DNA of 64,000 bases from Bagarius yarrelli (lineage: Eukaryota; Chordata; Actinopteri; Siluriformes; Sisoridae): NCBI GenBank assembly GCA_005784505.1, contig VCAZ01000001.1, positions 6,593,597 through 6,657,596 of the forward strand. Direction: 5' to 3'. This document shows, one piece after another, positions 29,001 to 38,875 of this stretch; the stretch's first letter is position 1; every line of letters begins with the position of its first letter. The position numbers and the translations under genes are program-made. Under the pieces are notes generated by a model that saw nothing but the letters and a program-made list of their open reading frames with translations, did not search any database and had not been told where the DNA came from.

Positions 29001-30751
29001 TTATATATGCGTCCAAACATTTTAAAGCACCACTAATTGCAGTATTTGGTGAATATCCAGATATTTGAGTGAAGAAGGAAATGACACATGCCAATTTAAC
29101 AGCACTTCCTTAGTTCCACTGTCTTGCAATTTAGGAGTTAAAATAAAACATATAACAGTCTATAACATGCTATAACAACTACTAACAACTTAACAGTATA
29201 ACTATAACAGTCATCAGCATCATTTTCTCTCTCTGCAGAACTGACTTGGGAAGCTGTGGCGTCAGTGAACAAACTGAGGATGAGAAAGAGCGAGCCAGGC
29301 CAGTTACCTACTGATTAATCCCAGCTCATCTTTCCTTTCTATACCCTTCCTGAAAACAGACACCATAATCAATATATGTTTTCACAGTAAATAACGTTTT
29401 AAAAGCCAAGATAAGTGCATGTAAAAGGGATGCCCATACAGAAAAAAACCCCCAAAAAATAGAGCTAGTAACGACAGAAAAAGAACGAGAAGGTGAAAGA
29501 CAGCGTTAAAGTGTCAGTTCATACACACTTATCAGTGAGTATCAGTACAAAATAATCTTTCAAATTATTTAGTGTGTCTAAGTGGTGGCTTAGTAGTTAA
29601 GGTGTTGGACTGATACCAAGAAGACCGGAGTTCGATTCCCAGTACCAGCAAGCCACCACTGTGGGCCCCTGAGAAAGGCCCTTAACCCCAAATTGCTCGG
29701 TTGTATAAAGTTTGTAAATGTTTAAAAGCATACTAGTTACAGATGGACCTAAAACACGACTAACTAAAAGCAGAGAAAAATTTTAATTTTGACTAATTTA
29801 CATTTACAGCGACTTACATTTATCTCTTTTTTTATACAGCTGAGCAATTGGGGTTAAGGGCCTTGCTCAGGGGCCCAGCGGTGGTGGCTTGGTGGAGCTT
29901 GGAATAGAACCCACAGTCTTCAGGTTAGTAATCCAACACCTTAACCATGAGCCACCACTTCCCCAAGCATTAATTTGTGATGCTTGCTTTAGAATTAGTA
30001 AAACATCCTGTCTCTGAATTTTTTTTTTATTATCAGGAGTTTATTAAAACCATACATGTATCGTTATAGTGTGATCCTGATCAAATGTTAGTGGATAATT
30101 GATAGCAGATTTACTCGGCATTTACAGCATTTGGCAGACGCCCTTATCCAGAGCCACTTACTGCGATCGCTTTTGTTCAACTAAACAATTGCGGGTTAAG
30201 GGCCTTACTTAGAGACCTAACAGTGGCGGTATTGGAAATCAAACCCTGATCTTCCAGATATCAGTCCAACACCTTAATCACTGAGCCACCACTCTGCCTT
30301 TGTGTGTGTATAAACCTAATTACTGACTGTCAAAACATTTACTCATCATAGCTTTATTCATCCCAGGAAATAACTTCTAATATTAGAACTTAGATTTGTG
30401 CCTTCGACCTAGGTTCAAGTCCTGGCCAGGGGTCTTTCTGTGTAGAGTTTGCATGTTCTACCCGTGTTTGTGTGGGTTTACTCCAGGTACCCCGGTTTCC
30501 TCCCTCGGTCCAAAAACATGTATGTTAGGTTGATTGGTGTGAGTGTGTGCGTGTGTGGCAGGATGGGTACACCCCATATAAAATATAAATATATAAATAT
30601 AATATATATATATATAATAATATATAATATATATATATATATAAATATATATATAATATATATATATAAATATATAAAATATATATAAATATAAATATAA
30701 ATATATATATAATATATATATAAATATTATATATAATATATATAAATATAT

Positions 30752-30806
<55 letters not shown>

Positions 30807-30990
30807 CCAAACATTGTGTGAAGATAATTAGTTTCCCTAAAAAAACATTTCTCTAACACATTTAAGCTGTTAAAAAATAAAAAAGTTGAATTAGAGAGAC
30901 CGCTTACTTGTCATCGTAGCAGAAATCCGCGTCCAATGTGTTCAGGTACAGGAGCAGAGCCACAGCGCCGCAAACCAACTCTCTTATCAT
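17589..30990 (-). CDS. tmtc2: Transmembrane O-mannosyltransferase TMTC2, 12 exons, 849 aa
   Basis: Coding exons in transcript order: 30908-30990, 23726-24308, 21934-22789, 21685-21799, 20904-20989, 20549-20733, 19889-19967, 19371-19492, 19128-19209, 18879-18993, 17969-18032 and 17589-17768. All introns are GT/AG, and the sum is 2550 nt. The start MIRELVCGAVALLLYLNTLD is a membrane anchor; the Asp pair D26/D27 lies just behind it in the first lumenal loop. HPVHTEAV is at residues 126-133, and further membrane segments run to about residue 480. From about residue 508 to the end the protein is tandem TPRs (for example AWGNLGNVLKNQDRIAEAEK). Sequence and length fit TMTC2 (human about 836 aa). Family knowledge: ER enzymes that O-mannosylate cadherin domains. 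Fish have two tmtc2 copies, and I cannot say which one this is. The sequence differs from the human protein most in the region around residues 350-400. Confidence 0.96.
18297..18750. mobile_element. hAT-like MITE, one end preserved
   Basis: Starts with TTAGGGCTGCACGATATTAG, matching the terminus of the 63.27-63.77 kb element (TAGGGCTGCACAATATTGAG), and contains TTGCGATAAACTG and GCTGCGATAT. The far end is unclear. It is in tmtc2 intron 10. Confidence 0.5.
19006..19051. repeat. (AG)n microsatellite
   Basis: AG dinucleotide run in tmtc2 intron 9, a few bases upstream (in transcript sense) of the exon ending at 18993. On the transcript it is a long CT tract just before the acceptor. Confidence 0.95.
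23050..23095. repeat. (TC)n microsatellite
   Basis: TC run in tmtc2 intron 2, with no other feature in the neighbouring few hundred bases. Confidence 0.95.
24732..24846 (-). repeat. tRNA-headed SINE, family A (head half)
   Basis: Reverse copy: ACTGAGGGTTAAGGGCCGTG through CTGGGAATCAAACCCAGGTT to GCGCTACCACTTTCC. The tail is missing. It is in tmtc2 intron 1. Confidence 0.65.
26196..27290 (-). mobile_element. Tc1-like transposon with decayed transposase; left end replaced by (CA)n
   Basis: The minus strand encodes pieces of a Tc1/mariner transposase in different frames. Near 26.2-26.4 kb it reads SPDLNSFEHLWQDLNI then NLAELELFCKEEWAKM. Near 26.65-26.83 kb it reads MLKERHKESHSQFATSH and WKKMLWSDEFNFLAV, where WSDE holds a catalytic aspartate. 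The element's right end at 27.2-27.29 kb reads AAAATGTTATAAATACTTTT then TCAGGACACTGTA, a terminal repeat ending in CACTGTA. The matching left terminus is gone, and a CA repeat at 26196-26219 stands in its place. Confidence 0.85.
27872..28606. mobile_element. Tc1-type MITE ends with hAT-like MITE inserted between
   Basis: The left end TATGGCCAAAACGTTGTGGA and the right end TCAGGTGTCCCAATATTTTT (about 28586-28605) are the two termini of the nonautonomous Tc1-type family. Between them, at about 27929-28000, GATCTGCACAATATATTGTC resembles the terminus of the 63.3-kb hAT-like MITE. The nesting is inferred from these ends alone. Confidence 0.4.
29578..29720 (+). repeat. tRNA-headed SINE, family A
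   Basis: AGTGGTGGCTTAGTAGTTAA, then GGAGTTCGATTCCCAGTACC, then GTGGGCCCCTGAGAAAGGCC. Lacks most of the tail. Confidence 0.75.
29799..29964 (-). repeat. tRNA-headed SINE, family A
   Basis: Reverse copy 80 bp from the previous one. Tail AATTTACATTTACAGCGACT, block CTTGCTCAGGGGCCCAGCGG, head AACCATGAGCCACCACTTCC. Confidence 0.8.
30117..30298 (-). repeat. tRNA-headed SINE, family A
   Basis: Reverse copy with a well-kept tail: CATTTACAGCATTTGGCAGA then CGCCCTTATCCAGAG, and head CACTGAGCCACCACTCTGCC. Confidence 0.8.
30400..30580 (+). repeat. Family C SINE-like element, 5' half
   Basis: CCTAGGTTCAAGTCCTGGCC, then CTTTCTGTGTAGAGTTTGCA, then TTTGTGTGGGTTTACTCCAG. It breaks off where the AT microsatellite starts. 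Confidence 0.7.
30585..30806. repeat. Long AT-rich microsatellite, self-complementary
   Basis: About 220 bp of almost pure TATA/AATATA repeat, ending in an uninterrupted (AT)n block at about 30760-30804. It sits roughly 100 bp inside tmtc2 intron 1, next to the first-exon donor at 30907. Confidence 0.95.
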
Positions 30991-30999
30991 CTCTCAATA

Positions 31000-31260
31000 A
31001 AAACACACACAACAATAGGGAAAATATTACTTCTCGTGTGTGTATTGAGGACATTGTTTTCGCGACATGACACCGGAACTCTGTTTCCTCAGAGAACACA
31101 TTTCTTCTCAACAAACGATCCCTGAAAGCCAACAGCGCGTTTATAAACCCGCGCTCGGGCGCTGCTTAGTTTAAACAGACGCGTCTTACGGTCGCGCATG
31201 CGCACTGGGTGTTACTCCTGGTTGTCGACGTCCACGTGGTTTTTATTGCAGTCTGGCTGT
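31000..31260 (-). promoter_or_regulatory. tmtc2 promoter region with NRF1-type palindrome
   Basis: Just upstream of the tmtc2 start codon (30988-30990) the base composition turns CG-rich, with many CpGs between 31139 and 31240. This is unusual in an otherwise AT-rich window. A perfect palindrome GCGCATGCGC at 31194-31203 matches the NRF1 consensus. No TATA box is placed with confidence; the TTTATAAACC at 31140-31149 is a weak candidate. The transcription start is inferred to lie between 31000 and 31200. Confidence 0.55.
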
Positions 31261-31352
31261 ATTATCACAAACTTTTTACAAATAAATTTTACTACCAAAA
31301 AAAAACAAAAAACCACCAAATTAATATTTTAGCAGTTAATATTTTTTAAATT

Positions 31353-31460
31353 GGGGAAGTGGTAGTGCAGGGGTTAAGCTTCTCAGCACCACCAAGCCAC
31401 CACCACTGCTGGGCCCCTGAGCACGGCCCCAATCTCCCAATTGCTCAGTTGTATAACTCA
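31353..31460 (+). repeat. tRNA-headed SINE, family A (internally deleted)
   Basis: GGGGAAGTGGTAGTGCAGGG runs straight into CAGCACCACCAAGCC, so the B-box portion is shortened. Then CTGCTGGGCCCCTGAGCACG follows. Confidence 0.65.
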
Positions 31461-31514
31461 AAATTCAGAAGCGTTAGAATGTTTTTTTTTAATTAATAAA
31501 AATTTAATAAAATT

Positions 31515-31815
31515 AAATGTTGTTAGCACTGTTGTCTCCCACCAAGAAGGCCCGAGGTTCGATTCCCAGGCAGGGGCCTTTCTGTGAAAATGCTTCTGTG
31601 TATGCATGTTCATCCCGTGCTGCTCCCCGTGCTTGGGTGGGTTTACTCCAGGTACTCTGGTTCCCTTCCACAGTCCAACAACATGTATGTTAGGTTGATT
31701 GTTCAGGGTGTACCCCTCCTACCCTTCGCTCTTTCAAAGACGGCTGGGATAGATTCCAGGAAATCCCCGCGACCCCGAATTAGAAAATAAGCGTGTATAG
31801 AAAATTAATGAATAA
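31515..31815 (+). repeat. Family C SINE-like element, nearly complete
   Basis: Has GTTAGCACTGTTGTCTCCCA and GGTTCGATTCCCAGGCAGGG (tRNA-like), then GTGCTTGGGTGGGTTTACTC. TGTATGTTAGGTTGATTG, TACCCCTCCTACCCTTCGCT and ACGGCTGGGATAGATTCCAG follow, and a TATAGAAAATTAATGAAT end. The internal CTAAATTGCCCATAGG section is missing. Confidence 0.75.
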
Positions 31816-32114
31816 ATGAAAACTAAAAGGAGGGGCAGCACCGTGACTCAGAAGATAAATAAAAACTGAAAAACTAAAAAAATGAAAACTAAAAGTCTTT
31901 CAAATCACATGACCCAATACTGTATTTTATTAACAATAGAACGTAGATAACATCACAAATGTTTAAACTATAAAATGTTACACTTTTATCCACTAAATTT
32001 AATGCCTGCTACAGATCTCAAAAAAGTTGGAGCAGCAAAGGGCTGAAATAGCAATAAATTTCCAAAATATTTAATTCCGGCAGAAGATTCAGCAACTAAT
32101 TAAATGAAATGACA

Positions 32115-32265
32115 TCAGATCTGTAACATGATTAGCAGACACTTTTATACATCTATCTTATTTATACAGCTAGGAAGTAACTGTCATGCACTGTCATGCC
32201 CAGCAGTCACAGCTTGGTGGATAAGTCAAACACCTTAACAACTAACTTACCACTTGCCATGTCTA
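32115..32265 (-). repeat. tRNA-headed SINE, family A (strongly eroded)
   Basis: Reverse copy recognisable from AGCAGACACTTTTATACATC, CATGCCCAGCAGTCACAGCT and ACACCTTAACAACTAACTTA. Confidence 0.45.
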
Positions 32266-32644
32266 CTAGTTACAAAGTACAAAATTGAAAAATCTACAAT
32301 TCTAGGGTCCGTCCCTTATTAGCAAACCGGTAGTACCCAAGATTGATATCAATCAAGCATTTTTTTGTGTCATAGTCCCCAGACTATAGACTAGGCACCC
32401 AAAAGACGTCTGTGACTGTACTTAAAATTGTAAACTAGATATAATTTGACTAGATATAATTTTAAATCATACCTAAAATTTGTATAAATCAGGAATTTGT
32501 ATATATACTGTATATGTTGTATAAATAAGTGCTATATAAATAAAAAACAAATTGAATCTTGTCTAAAGTTAAATGGGTCTTGATTTATTTGTCACTTGAA
32601 AAATAAAATGCAGTTCTACTGAGACACTGTCTCCAGTATGTGCT

Positions 32645-32647
32645 TGT

Positions 32648-32687
<40 letters not shown>

Positions 32688-32694
32688 CAGAGAG
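32645..32694. repeat. (TG)n-(AG)n compound microsatellite
   Basis: A TG run passes directly into an AG run, in the spacer between tmtc2 and mettl25. Confidence 0.95.
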
Positions 32695-33057
32695 CATGCA
32701 TGTATACACACTACACAAACAAGAAAAACAGATGTAGGAAATTAGAGAACGCATGACAAGTTCTTTTGACCTGCACATGACCTATTACTACACTTTTAAC
32801 TTCTAACCTTTGAAATTTATTCTTACCTAAAAAACAAATGTTATTTTTAAGAGCTGTGCAGAATGTGGTTCCTGAACTACTATCACGTCTGCGTACAAAC
32901 ACTGTAACAGGTGAATAAGCTGTTAGGAGTCATATTATGTAAAATCTAAATTACAGTTAAACGACAAAACTAGTTATTATATAGTTTTATTTGATAAGCA
33001 ACATAATTATCTCAGTCATTCTAGATCAGTCCAATTTTGGAAGAGGCACGTCAACCA

Positions 33058-33185
33058 GATGAATTCTGGATAATATCCTTAAGCAAAGTCTACATCTACA
33101 GAAAATGCGCATTAAGAACACAAATAGGTAGGGTGGAGAATGTCACCAGAGAATAGGGACACCCTACGCTCTTGCACCATTTGCA
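33058..33185. mobile_element. Partial MITE of the 60.3-60.8 kb family
   Basis: GAATTCTGGATAATATCCTT, AAGCAAAGTCTACATCTACA and GGGACACCCTACGCTCTTGC line up with ATTCTGGGTAACATCGTTAA, AGCTAAGTCCGC and GGAGACCCTACGTACTTGCA of the 60.3-kb element. Only the right half is seen here. Confidence 0.5.
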
Positions 33186-33239
33186 CCACAAATGAGGCGC
33201 ACAGCTACCGACTAAGCTGAATACATTTATCTGTCCAGA

Positions 33240-33400
33240 TGACAGAACAGGGCCTCCAAAATGATCAGGGAACTCACCTACCTTGCACACAACCTCTTCA
33301 AACTGCTCCCTTTTGGCAGGCCATAAAGGACAATCTAATCACACACCACAGGGATCCTTCCCAGAGCTATTAAACAGCTGAACACAGCGTGATTCCACCC
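33240..33400 (+). mobile_element. LINE ORF2 C-terminal remnant
   Basis: One frame reads HNLFKLLPFGRP, stop, RTI, stop, SHTTG, then PRAIKQLN. This is the C-terminal signature of fish non-LTR retrotransposon ORF2 (HNLF.LLPSGRRYR...). In-frame stops show it is dead. Confidence 0.65.
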
Positions 33401-33577
33401 TACAGATTAGATGTGCATACATGGAATTGCACATGCCCATTCATTTTTTTATTTATCACACAACGGTTGTTTTTATTTATTTATAATGTTTTTTCTGTGT
33501 TTTGAAGTGCACAATGTTTAACGTTTTTCAGATTTTTCTTTTTCTCCTTTTCCTAACACTTCCTTAAATTTAACTAG

Positions 33578-33882
33578 ATTCATTCATTCATTTTCTATAC
33601 CTGCTTATTCCCTAATTCGGGGTCACAGGGATCTGGAGCCCATCCCAGCCGCCTCTGCAAGGGCAAAGGGCGGGAGGGGTACACCCTGGACAGGTTGCCA
33701 GTCCATCGCAGTCCACACATACACACACTCACTCACTCCTATGGGCAATTTAGAATCACCAATCAACCTAACATACATGTTTTTGGACTGTGGGAAAAAA
33801 CTGGAAAACCCGGAGTAAACCCACGCAAGCACGGGTAGAACATGCAAATTCCACACAGAAAGACCCCCTGGCTGGGTCAGGG
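33578..33882 (-). repeat. Family C SINE-like element, complete
   Basis: Reverse copy from TTCATTCATTTTCTATACCT to GAAAGACCCCCTGGCTGGGT. Holds GGGAGGGGTACACCCTGGAC and TGGGCAATTTAGAATCACCA. An open frame over it is part of the repeat, not a gene. Confidence 0.8.
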
Positions 33883-34329
33883 TTTTACGTCATTTGATTA
33901 CTAGTTACTAATTTACAATTAGCTGATTCTTTGATTTGATTTCACTAATTAGCCCTGTCGATACTGGCTTTTGCAGTCCTTGTGTATAACTTCTATTCGT
34001 GAAAAATAAATAGTTAAATAAATACTGTATGTTTTATTTTCAGTTTCTGGAAGTTTCTTCAATACTTGACCTTTATACTTTGTTGTGTCTAGTCAGATAT
34101 TAAAGCAAAACATTTTGCTAAACCCCAAATCAGCATCCCCTGATTTCACAGAACAGATAAGTAAATAGAAACAGATGTTCTTTTGTCTGCTACTAATTTA
34201 AAACAGCTATTTACCAGCTTAAATACATCATTCATTAATACGTATAATATTTAGGTTACTTCTATTCTAATACGTTTTTTTTTTCAATACTGCAGCCTAA
34301 AATTCAACAGAAAATCTAACTATTATATC

Positions 34330-34480
34330 TTAACAGGATTCGTAATATTTATCAGCAACAACAGCACCACTAACTAGCAGCAACATAGCAGAAACCATCA
34401 GCAACAGCTGTAACACCGCCACCACTACCAACAACAATGGCAAAAAGAAGAGCAGAAAAACAGATAACAACAACAAAAAT
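34330..34480. repeat. Imperfect CAA/CAG trinucleotide-rich tract
   Basis: Irregular AGCAAC/CACCAC/AACAAC triplets. No reading frame with exon-like borders covers it. Confidence 0.6.
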
Positions 34481-35906
34481 ACTGTTGTTTTTTGAAGTAT
34501 TAAAATGACAAGAACATGTTTTTTCAACCCTGAAAATAGGGAACCATAATTTGAAACACATTTTATGGTGATTAAACTTCATGTGGATTTTTTTAGAGGA
34601 TAAAACTTTTCCCACCAGATACAACAGAACCAATTCTAAGACTGATCAAAAAAAGTGTTTTACCTAGTTACGTTTAGTTTTCCTTTTTTTTTTTTTCAAA
34701 TTGTGTAAAAGTGTTTGCGCATTGATTTCGCTGTATAACCCCTGGACGAGTGATTATTTTCAGATGGAACTCATCATGGGCTGTTATGAACAAATGGAGT
34801 GTGTATGCTTTGTGTGATTACTCCATCATTCCCTACATCCTGCTTGCCTCCACTGATGGAAGGTCATCGATAGAAAAGACAAATTGCACCTCTCTTTCCT
34901 TCCAACTTCCCCCGGATTTTCTCATTCCCATACGGTGCCTTTTTAAAGTACTGATGCCTGATAAGAAGCGTCAGACGACTCCATTACACTTCCTTCTCCT
35001 CTGTTTCCTCTGGCCGGAAGCGCATTGCTCTCCCCCACCAAGGTGCATGGGATCAGGTCCTCCATCCACACAGGCCAAACTTTGCGTTACAGTCCAACAA
35101 CCACAATCATTTGTTTTATACCACAATCCTGTTGAAATTTTATATCTGATCTAATAGTCAGATGGAATACCAATCGAATCTATTTTTAAATAAATAAGCA
35201 AATAGTTTTTTTTCCCTAGGGAAGAAAAACATCCAGACTAAAAAGAGACTATTACACATACTGTACATTGATAAGCTAAGAACAACAAAAGCTTGGCAAG
35301 AAACACGAACGGGGTGTAACATGTAACAGGTCTGAGTATGTGACATGGTCATGTGATGTGCAGGGGCTGGTGAGGGAAGTAGCTTGACTGTTATTACTAT
35401 AACAGAACCATGACACACAAAGTAAAAAAGTTATTTAAACGTTACAAAGGCGTTGTATTATTGATATGGTTTGCAGCTATGAAAGAATTCACTAGTGTAA
35501 CATTTCTGACCGTTACATCATATAAGTTACTACAAATTAATAAAAAAAAGAATAGTATGCCATTTTAATGAAATAAAAGCATGAGACTTCGAAATATGCG
35601 CCAACCGCAAATGCAATAACAATGCTGTTGTGGCTGGTTTTTACTAAACAAGGCAGTTTATTTACTCGGTGTTCGGATTTAAAATTAAGCCTAAAAATAT
35701 AAAACTATAATCTTTAATCATTAAATAAAGCACTTTAAAAAGTACTTCTATTAGACAACAATAAGGACTGAATCAAACTACCACTCGATTATTTTCCTAT
35801 CATTTCCTACTCTCCTAATTCATTTTCAGCCTAGTGTATTATTGCTAACAATAACTACAGTTAATAAAGGGACTATAATTTATTACTTTATTTTATTATA
35901 AAACAA

Positions 35907-36346
35907 CAGTGATTCTGTATCATTTGATGTCATTTAAGAATAAAGCAGCTTTCTGTGATTTACAGACAAATAATATAACATTGCATGCGACAGTTCATGT
36001 TAGAACAAAAAGATTCTTATTTTTCTTTTCTTTTCTTAAAGATGCTGTCTTTAATTTGAAAACTAAAAACAATAAAAAGATTACAAAAAATAAAATTTGA
36101 CTATTTCATTTTGCAAGGTTTCACAGAAGACAGTGATTCGGTATCACCTGATGTCATTTAGGAATAAAGCAGCTCTCTATGATTTACAGACGTATAATAT
36201 AACATTGCATGCGACAGTTCGTGTTAGCAGACAAATATTCTTATTTTTCTTTTCTTTTTAAAGATGCCGTCTTTAATTTGAAAACTGAAAACAATAAAAA
36301 GACTCTAAAGAATGAAATTTGACTATTTCCTGCTGCAAGTTTTCAC
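35907..36346. repeat. Tandem duplication of a 224-bp segment
   Basis: Copy 1 (35907-36130) and copy 2 (36131-36346) match along their whole length with scattered differences. Both start CAGTGATTC, contain AATATAACATTGCATGCGAC, then TCTTATTTTTCTTTTCTTTT, and end near AAATTTGACTATTTC. Spacer DNA, non-coding. Confidence 0.95.
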
Positions 36347-37071
36347 AAACTCGTATGACAATGTGTATGTTGCATAATAACATCATATCCTGTATGTGTT
36401 CCAAATTCTAATTTAGTAACAGGTCAGGAAACGCAGGAAACACACAGGAATCACAGCTTCTTTTGATGGCACAGATTTCACGCGTTAACCCCAACAGACC
36501 TGCTTTCGAGCGCTTGTTTTGTGTCTGCATCGGAAAAGCCTTCAAAACTAAGGTGATATAACTGATATTCCTGAGGAAAAGTGTTAATTCCGTTTGCATA
36601 CATATGCGCGTCAGTAGGAGTGTGTATGTGCCAACCCTTGGTAGAAGTCCTACAACAGGATAGAAAAGCGTAATGATTTCCCTGTAATGCATGTCAGAGC
36701 AGTTTCATGACCTTTTCACAGCACTATATCCCAGAGGAGAGCTGCACTCTGAGATCTCGGTGACTGCTGACGGATATCTAAACATTAGTGTGATAAATAG
36801 ATGTGTCGATGGAAGTAGCAGAGGAAACAGCAAGAAAGTCATCACAGATAACAATAGCAGCACTCATATATAACTAGCTCATTTCATCAGCTGGCTAATG
36901 CCACAGGAACTGCTATGATGGACATGGCATATGAACAGATTTGAGTCTCGACTATGGGTAGTAAAGTTGTCAAAAGCATCAAGACAAAATGGTTTTAGGT
37001 TCCTCGGAAAACTTAAAGCTGTTAAAACACAACTTCATTAAAATACCATCCACAAAATTAAACATAACTAT

Positions 37072-38180
37072 ACAGTGTGGGAAAAACTTTCTGGATCCCC
37101 TGCTGATTTGTAGGTTTGTCCACTGATCAGTCTATAATTTTAACGTAGGTTTATTCTAACATTGAGAGACAGAAAAGCAACAAAAACATCCAGAAAAACT
37201 ATTTTCACAAAAGATAACTGATTGTATTTAAATGAGTGAAATAAGTATTTAACCCTTTGGAAAAACAAGACCTAGTACTTGTTGGAAATCACAGACGTTT
37301 CTTGTAGTTGTCCACCAGTTTTACACATTTTCTATGGGATTAAGCTCTGGAGACTGCCTAGGTGATCCTAGGACCCTAATGTGCTTTTTTTTGGAGCCAC
37401 CATATTTTTGATGCCTTGGCTGAGGGAAGGAGGTTCTCACCCAAAATTTGACGATACATGGCCTGAACCATCATCCCTTTGAGGCGGTAAATGTGTCCTG
37501 TCCCCTTAGCAGCAAAACACCCCCAAAGCATAATTCTTAACGGTGGGAATGGTGTTCTTGGGGTCTTAGGCAGCAACCCTTCTCCTCCTCCAAACACGGT
37601 TGAGTTTATGTCAAAGAGCTTGATTTTGGTCTCATCTAACCACAACACTTTTACCCAGTTCTCCTCTGAATCATTTAGATGTTTACTGACATTAAAACTT
37701 CAGATGGGCCTGTGCATGTGCTCTTTTGATCTTAGCAATGGTTTTGTAGCCCAGTCCATCCTAATGTAGGTCAACAATCTTGTCCCTGACATCCTTGGAC
37801 AAATTTTTGGTCTTGCCCATAATGGAGAGTTTGGAATCTGATTGATTAATTGCTTCAGTGGACTTTTATACAGGTAACGAGCTGAGATTAGGAGCACTTT
37901 TTTTTAAAAGAGTCCCTTTAATAGAATGATCCTAATCTCAGTTCGTTACTTGTATAAAAGACACCTGGGAGCCAGAAATCTTTTTGATTAATAGGGAAAT
38001 ACTTAAATACTTATTACACTCATTAAGTTGCAGTTTTTTAAAATGTGTTTTAATAGATGTTATTGTTTTTATTCTGTGTCTCAATTGAAATTAAAATTAT
38101 AGACTGATCATTTCTTTGTCAGTGGGCAAACGAACAAAATCAGCGAAGGAACAAATATCCCCCCCCCCCTCACTGTAAAT
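37072..38180 (-). mobile_element. Tc1-like transposon with both terminal repeats and internal hairpin; transposase deleted and frameshifted
   Basis: The left end, TACAGTGTGGGAAAAACTTT to about 37146, and the right end, ending CACTGTA near 38178, are inverted repeats sharing GATCAGTCTATAATTTTAA. Between them, on the minus strand, lies a damaged transposase. It runs from MGKTKN near 37825 to LWLDETKIKLFDINS, LWGCFAAKGTGHIYRLKG and MYRQILGENLLPSA, and the DNA-binding and C-terminal parts are largely missing. The pair TTTTATACAGGTAACGAGCT (37865-37884) and its near-reverse at about 37935-37965 forms an internal hairpin upstream of the transposase start. A poly-C run lies at 38160-38169. Confidence 0.9.
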
Positions 38181-38875
38181 AGTTAAAAAAACAGGTGGAA
38201 TTATTAAATTAATAACTAATTTAAATAGCATAAATATAAGAGGAATAATGTACCTCAGAACATGCTGTTAATAAATAATTAACATGGGTTTACAAGCCTC
38301 ATCACACCACAGTCTAAATGATTGTTTTAAGATAAATGCTCGTATTGTTTCTTATTAAAATATTACTTAAGCTTTCATGCACATTTTTTTTTCTTGAGCA
38401 GATGATTTTAGCTTGGATCTATCCAAACTTTCTTGTTAGTAATTTCCACAGGAACACCCGAGATCTTTTTGGGATTAGATTTCAAAGCAAAGATTAGCTA
38501 GGTAGTGTATGCCTGGGATCTGATGGGAAGTAATATCACACATATGTGAAAAGGGCTTTAGGAAAATTATCATGATTGTGTTAACATATCCGTATCCGTT
38601 TGCCTTTCATTCACCCCAGACCCAATGTGACTTAGTGTCTAACCCTGTTCAAGACTAAAATCATTCGGACAGATGTTCCTAGTTACGTATAAATGAATAA
38701 TATCACAACACAACCTGCTTTTGATAAAATCACTATAATATAAACAAAATACAGAGCTATACATTTGTCCAAGCTCATTAAAAAAAGCATTTAAAACAAG
38801 CATATTAAAAAATATGAAACGTGAAATTAAATGAAAACTACAATAATACTACAATAGAAAGTAGCTGTATAGGCT

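Larger units (their letters stand above)
24309..30907 (-). other. tmtc2 intron 1 (6.6 kb), repeat-rich
   Basis: The largest intron of tmtc2 separates the 83-nt first coding exon from exon 2. It holds a Tc1-like element, SINEs, a split MITE and a long AT microsatellite, each listed separately. I see no other exon in it on either strand. Confidence 0.8.

Noticed and set aside
30449..30859. 133-codon minus-strand frame and its plus-strand partner
   Set aside because: It covers the AT-rich microsatellite and the family C repeat; the protein is a string of I and Y.
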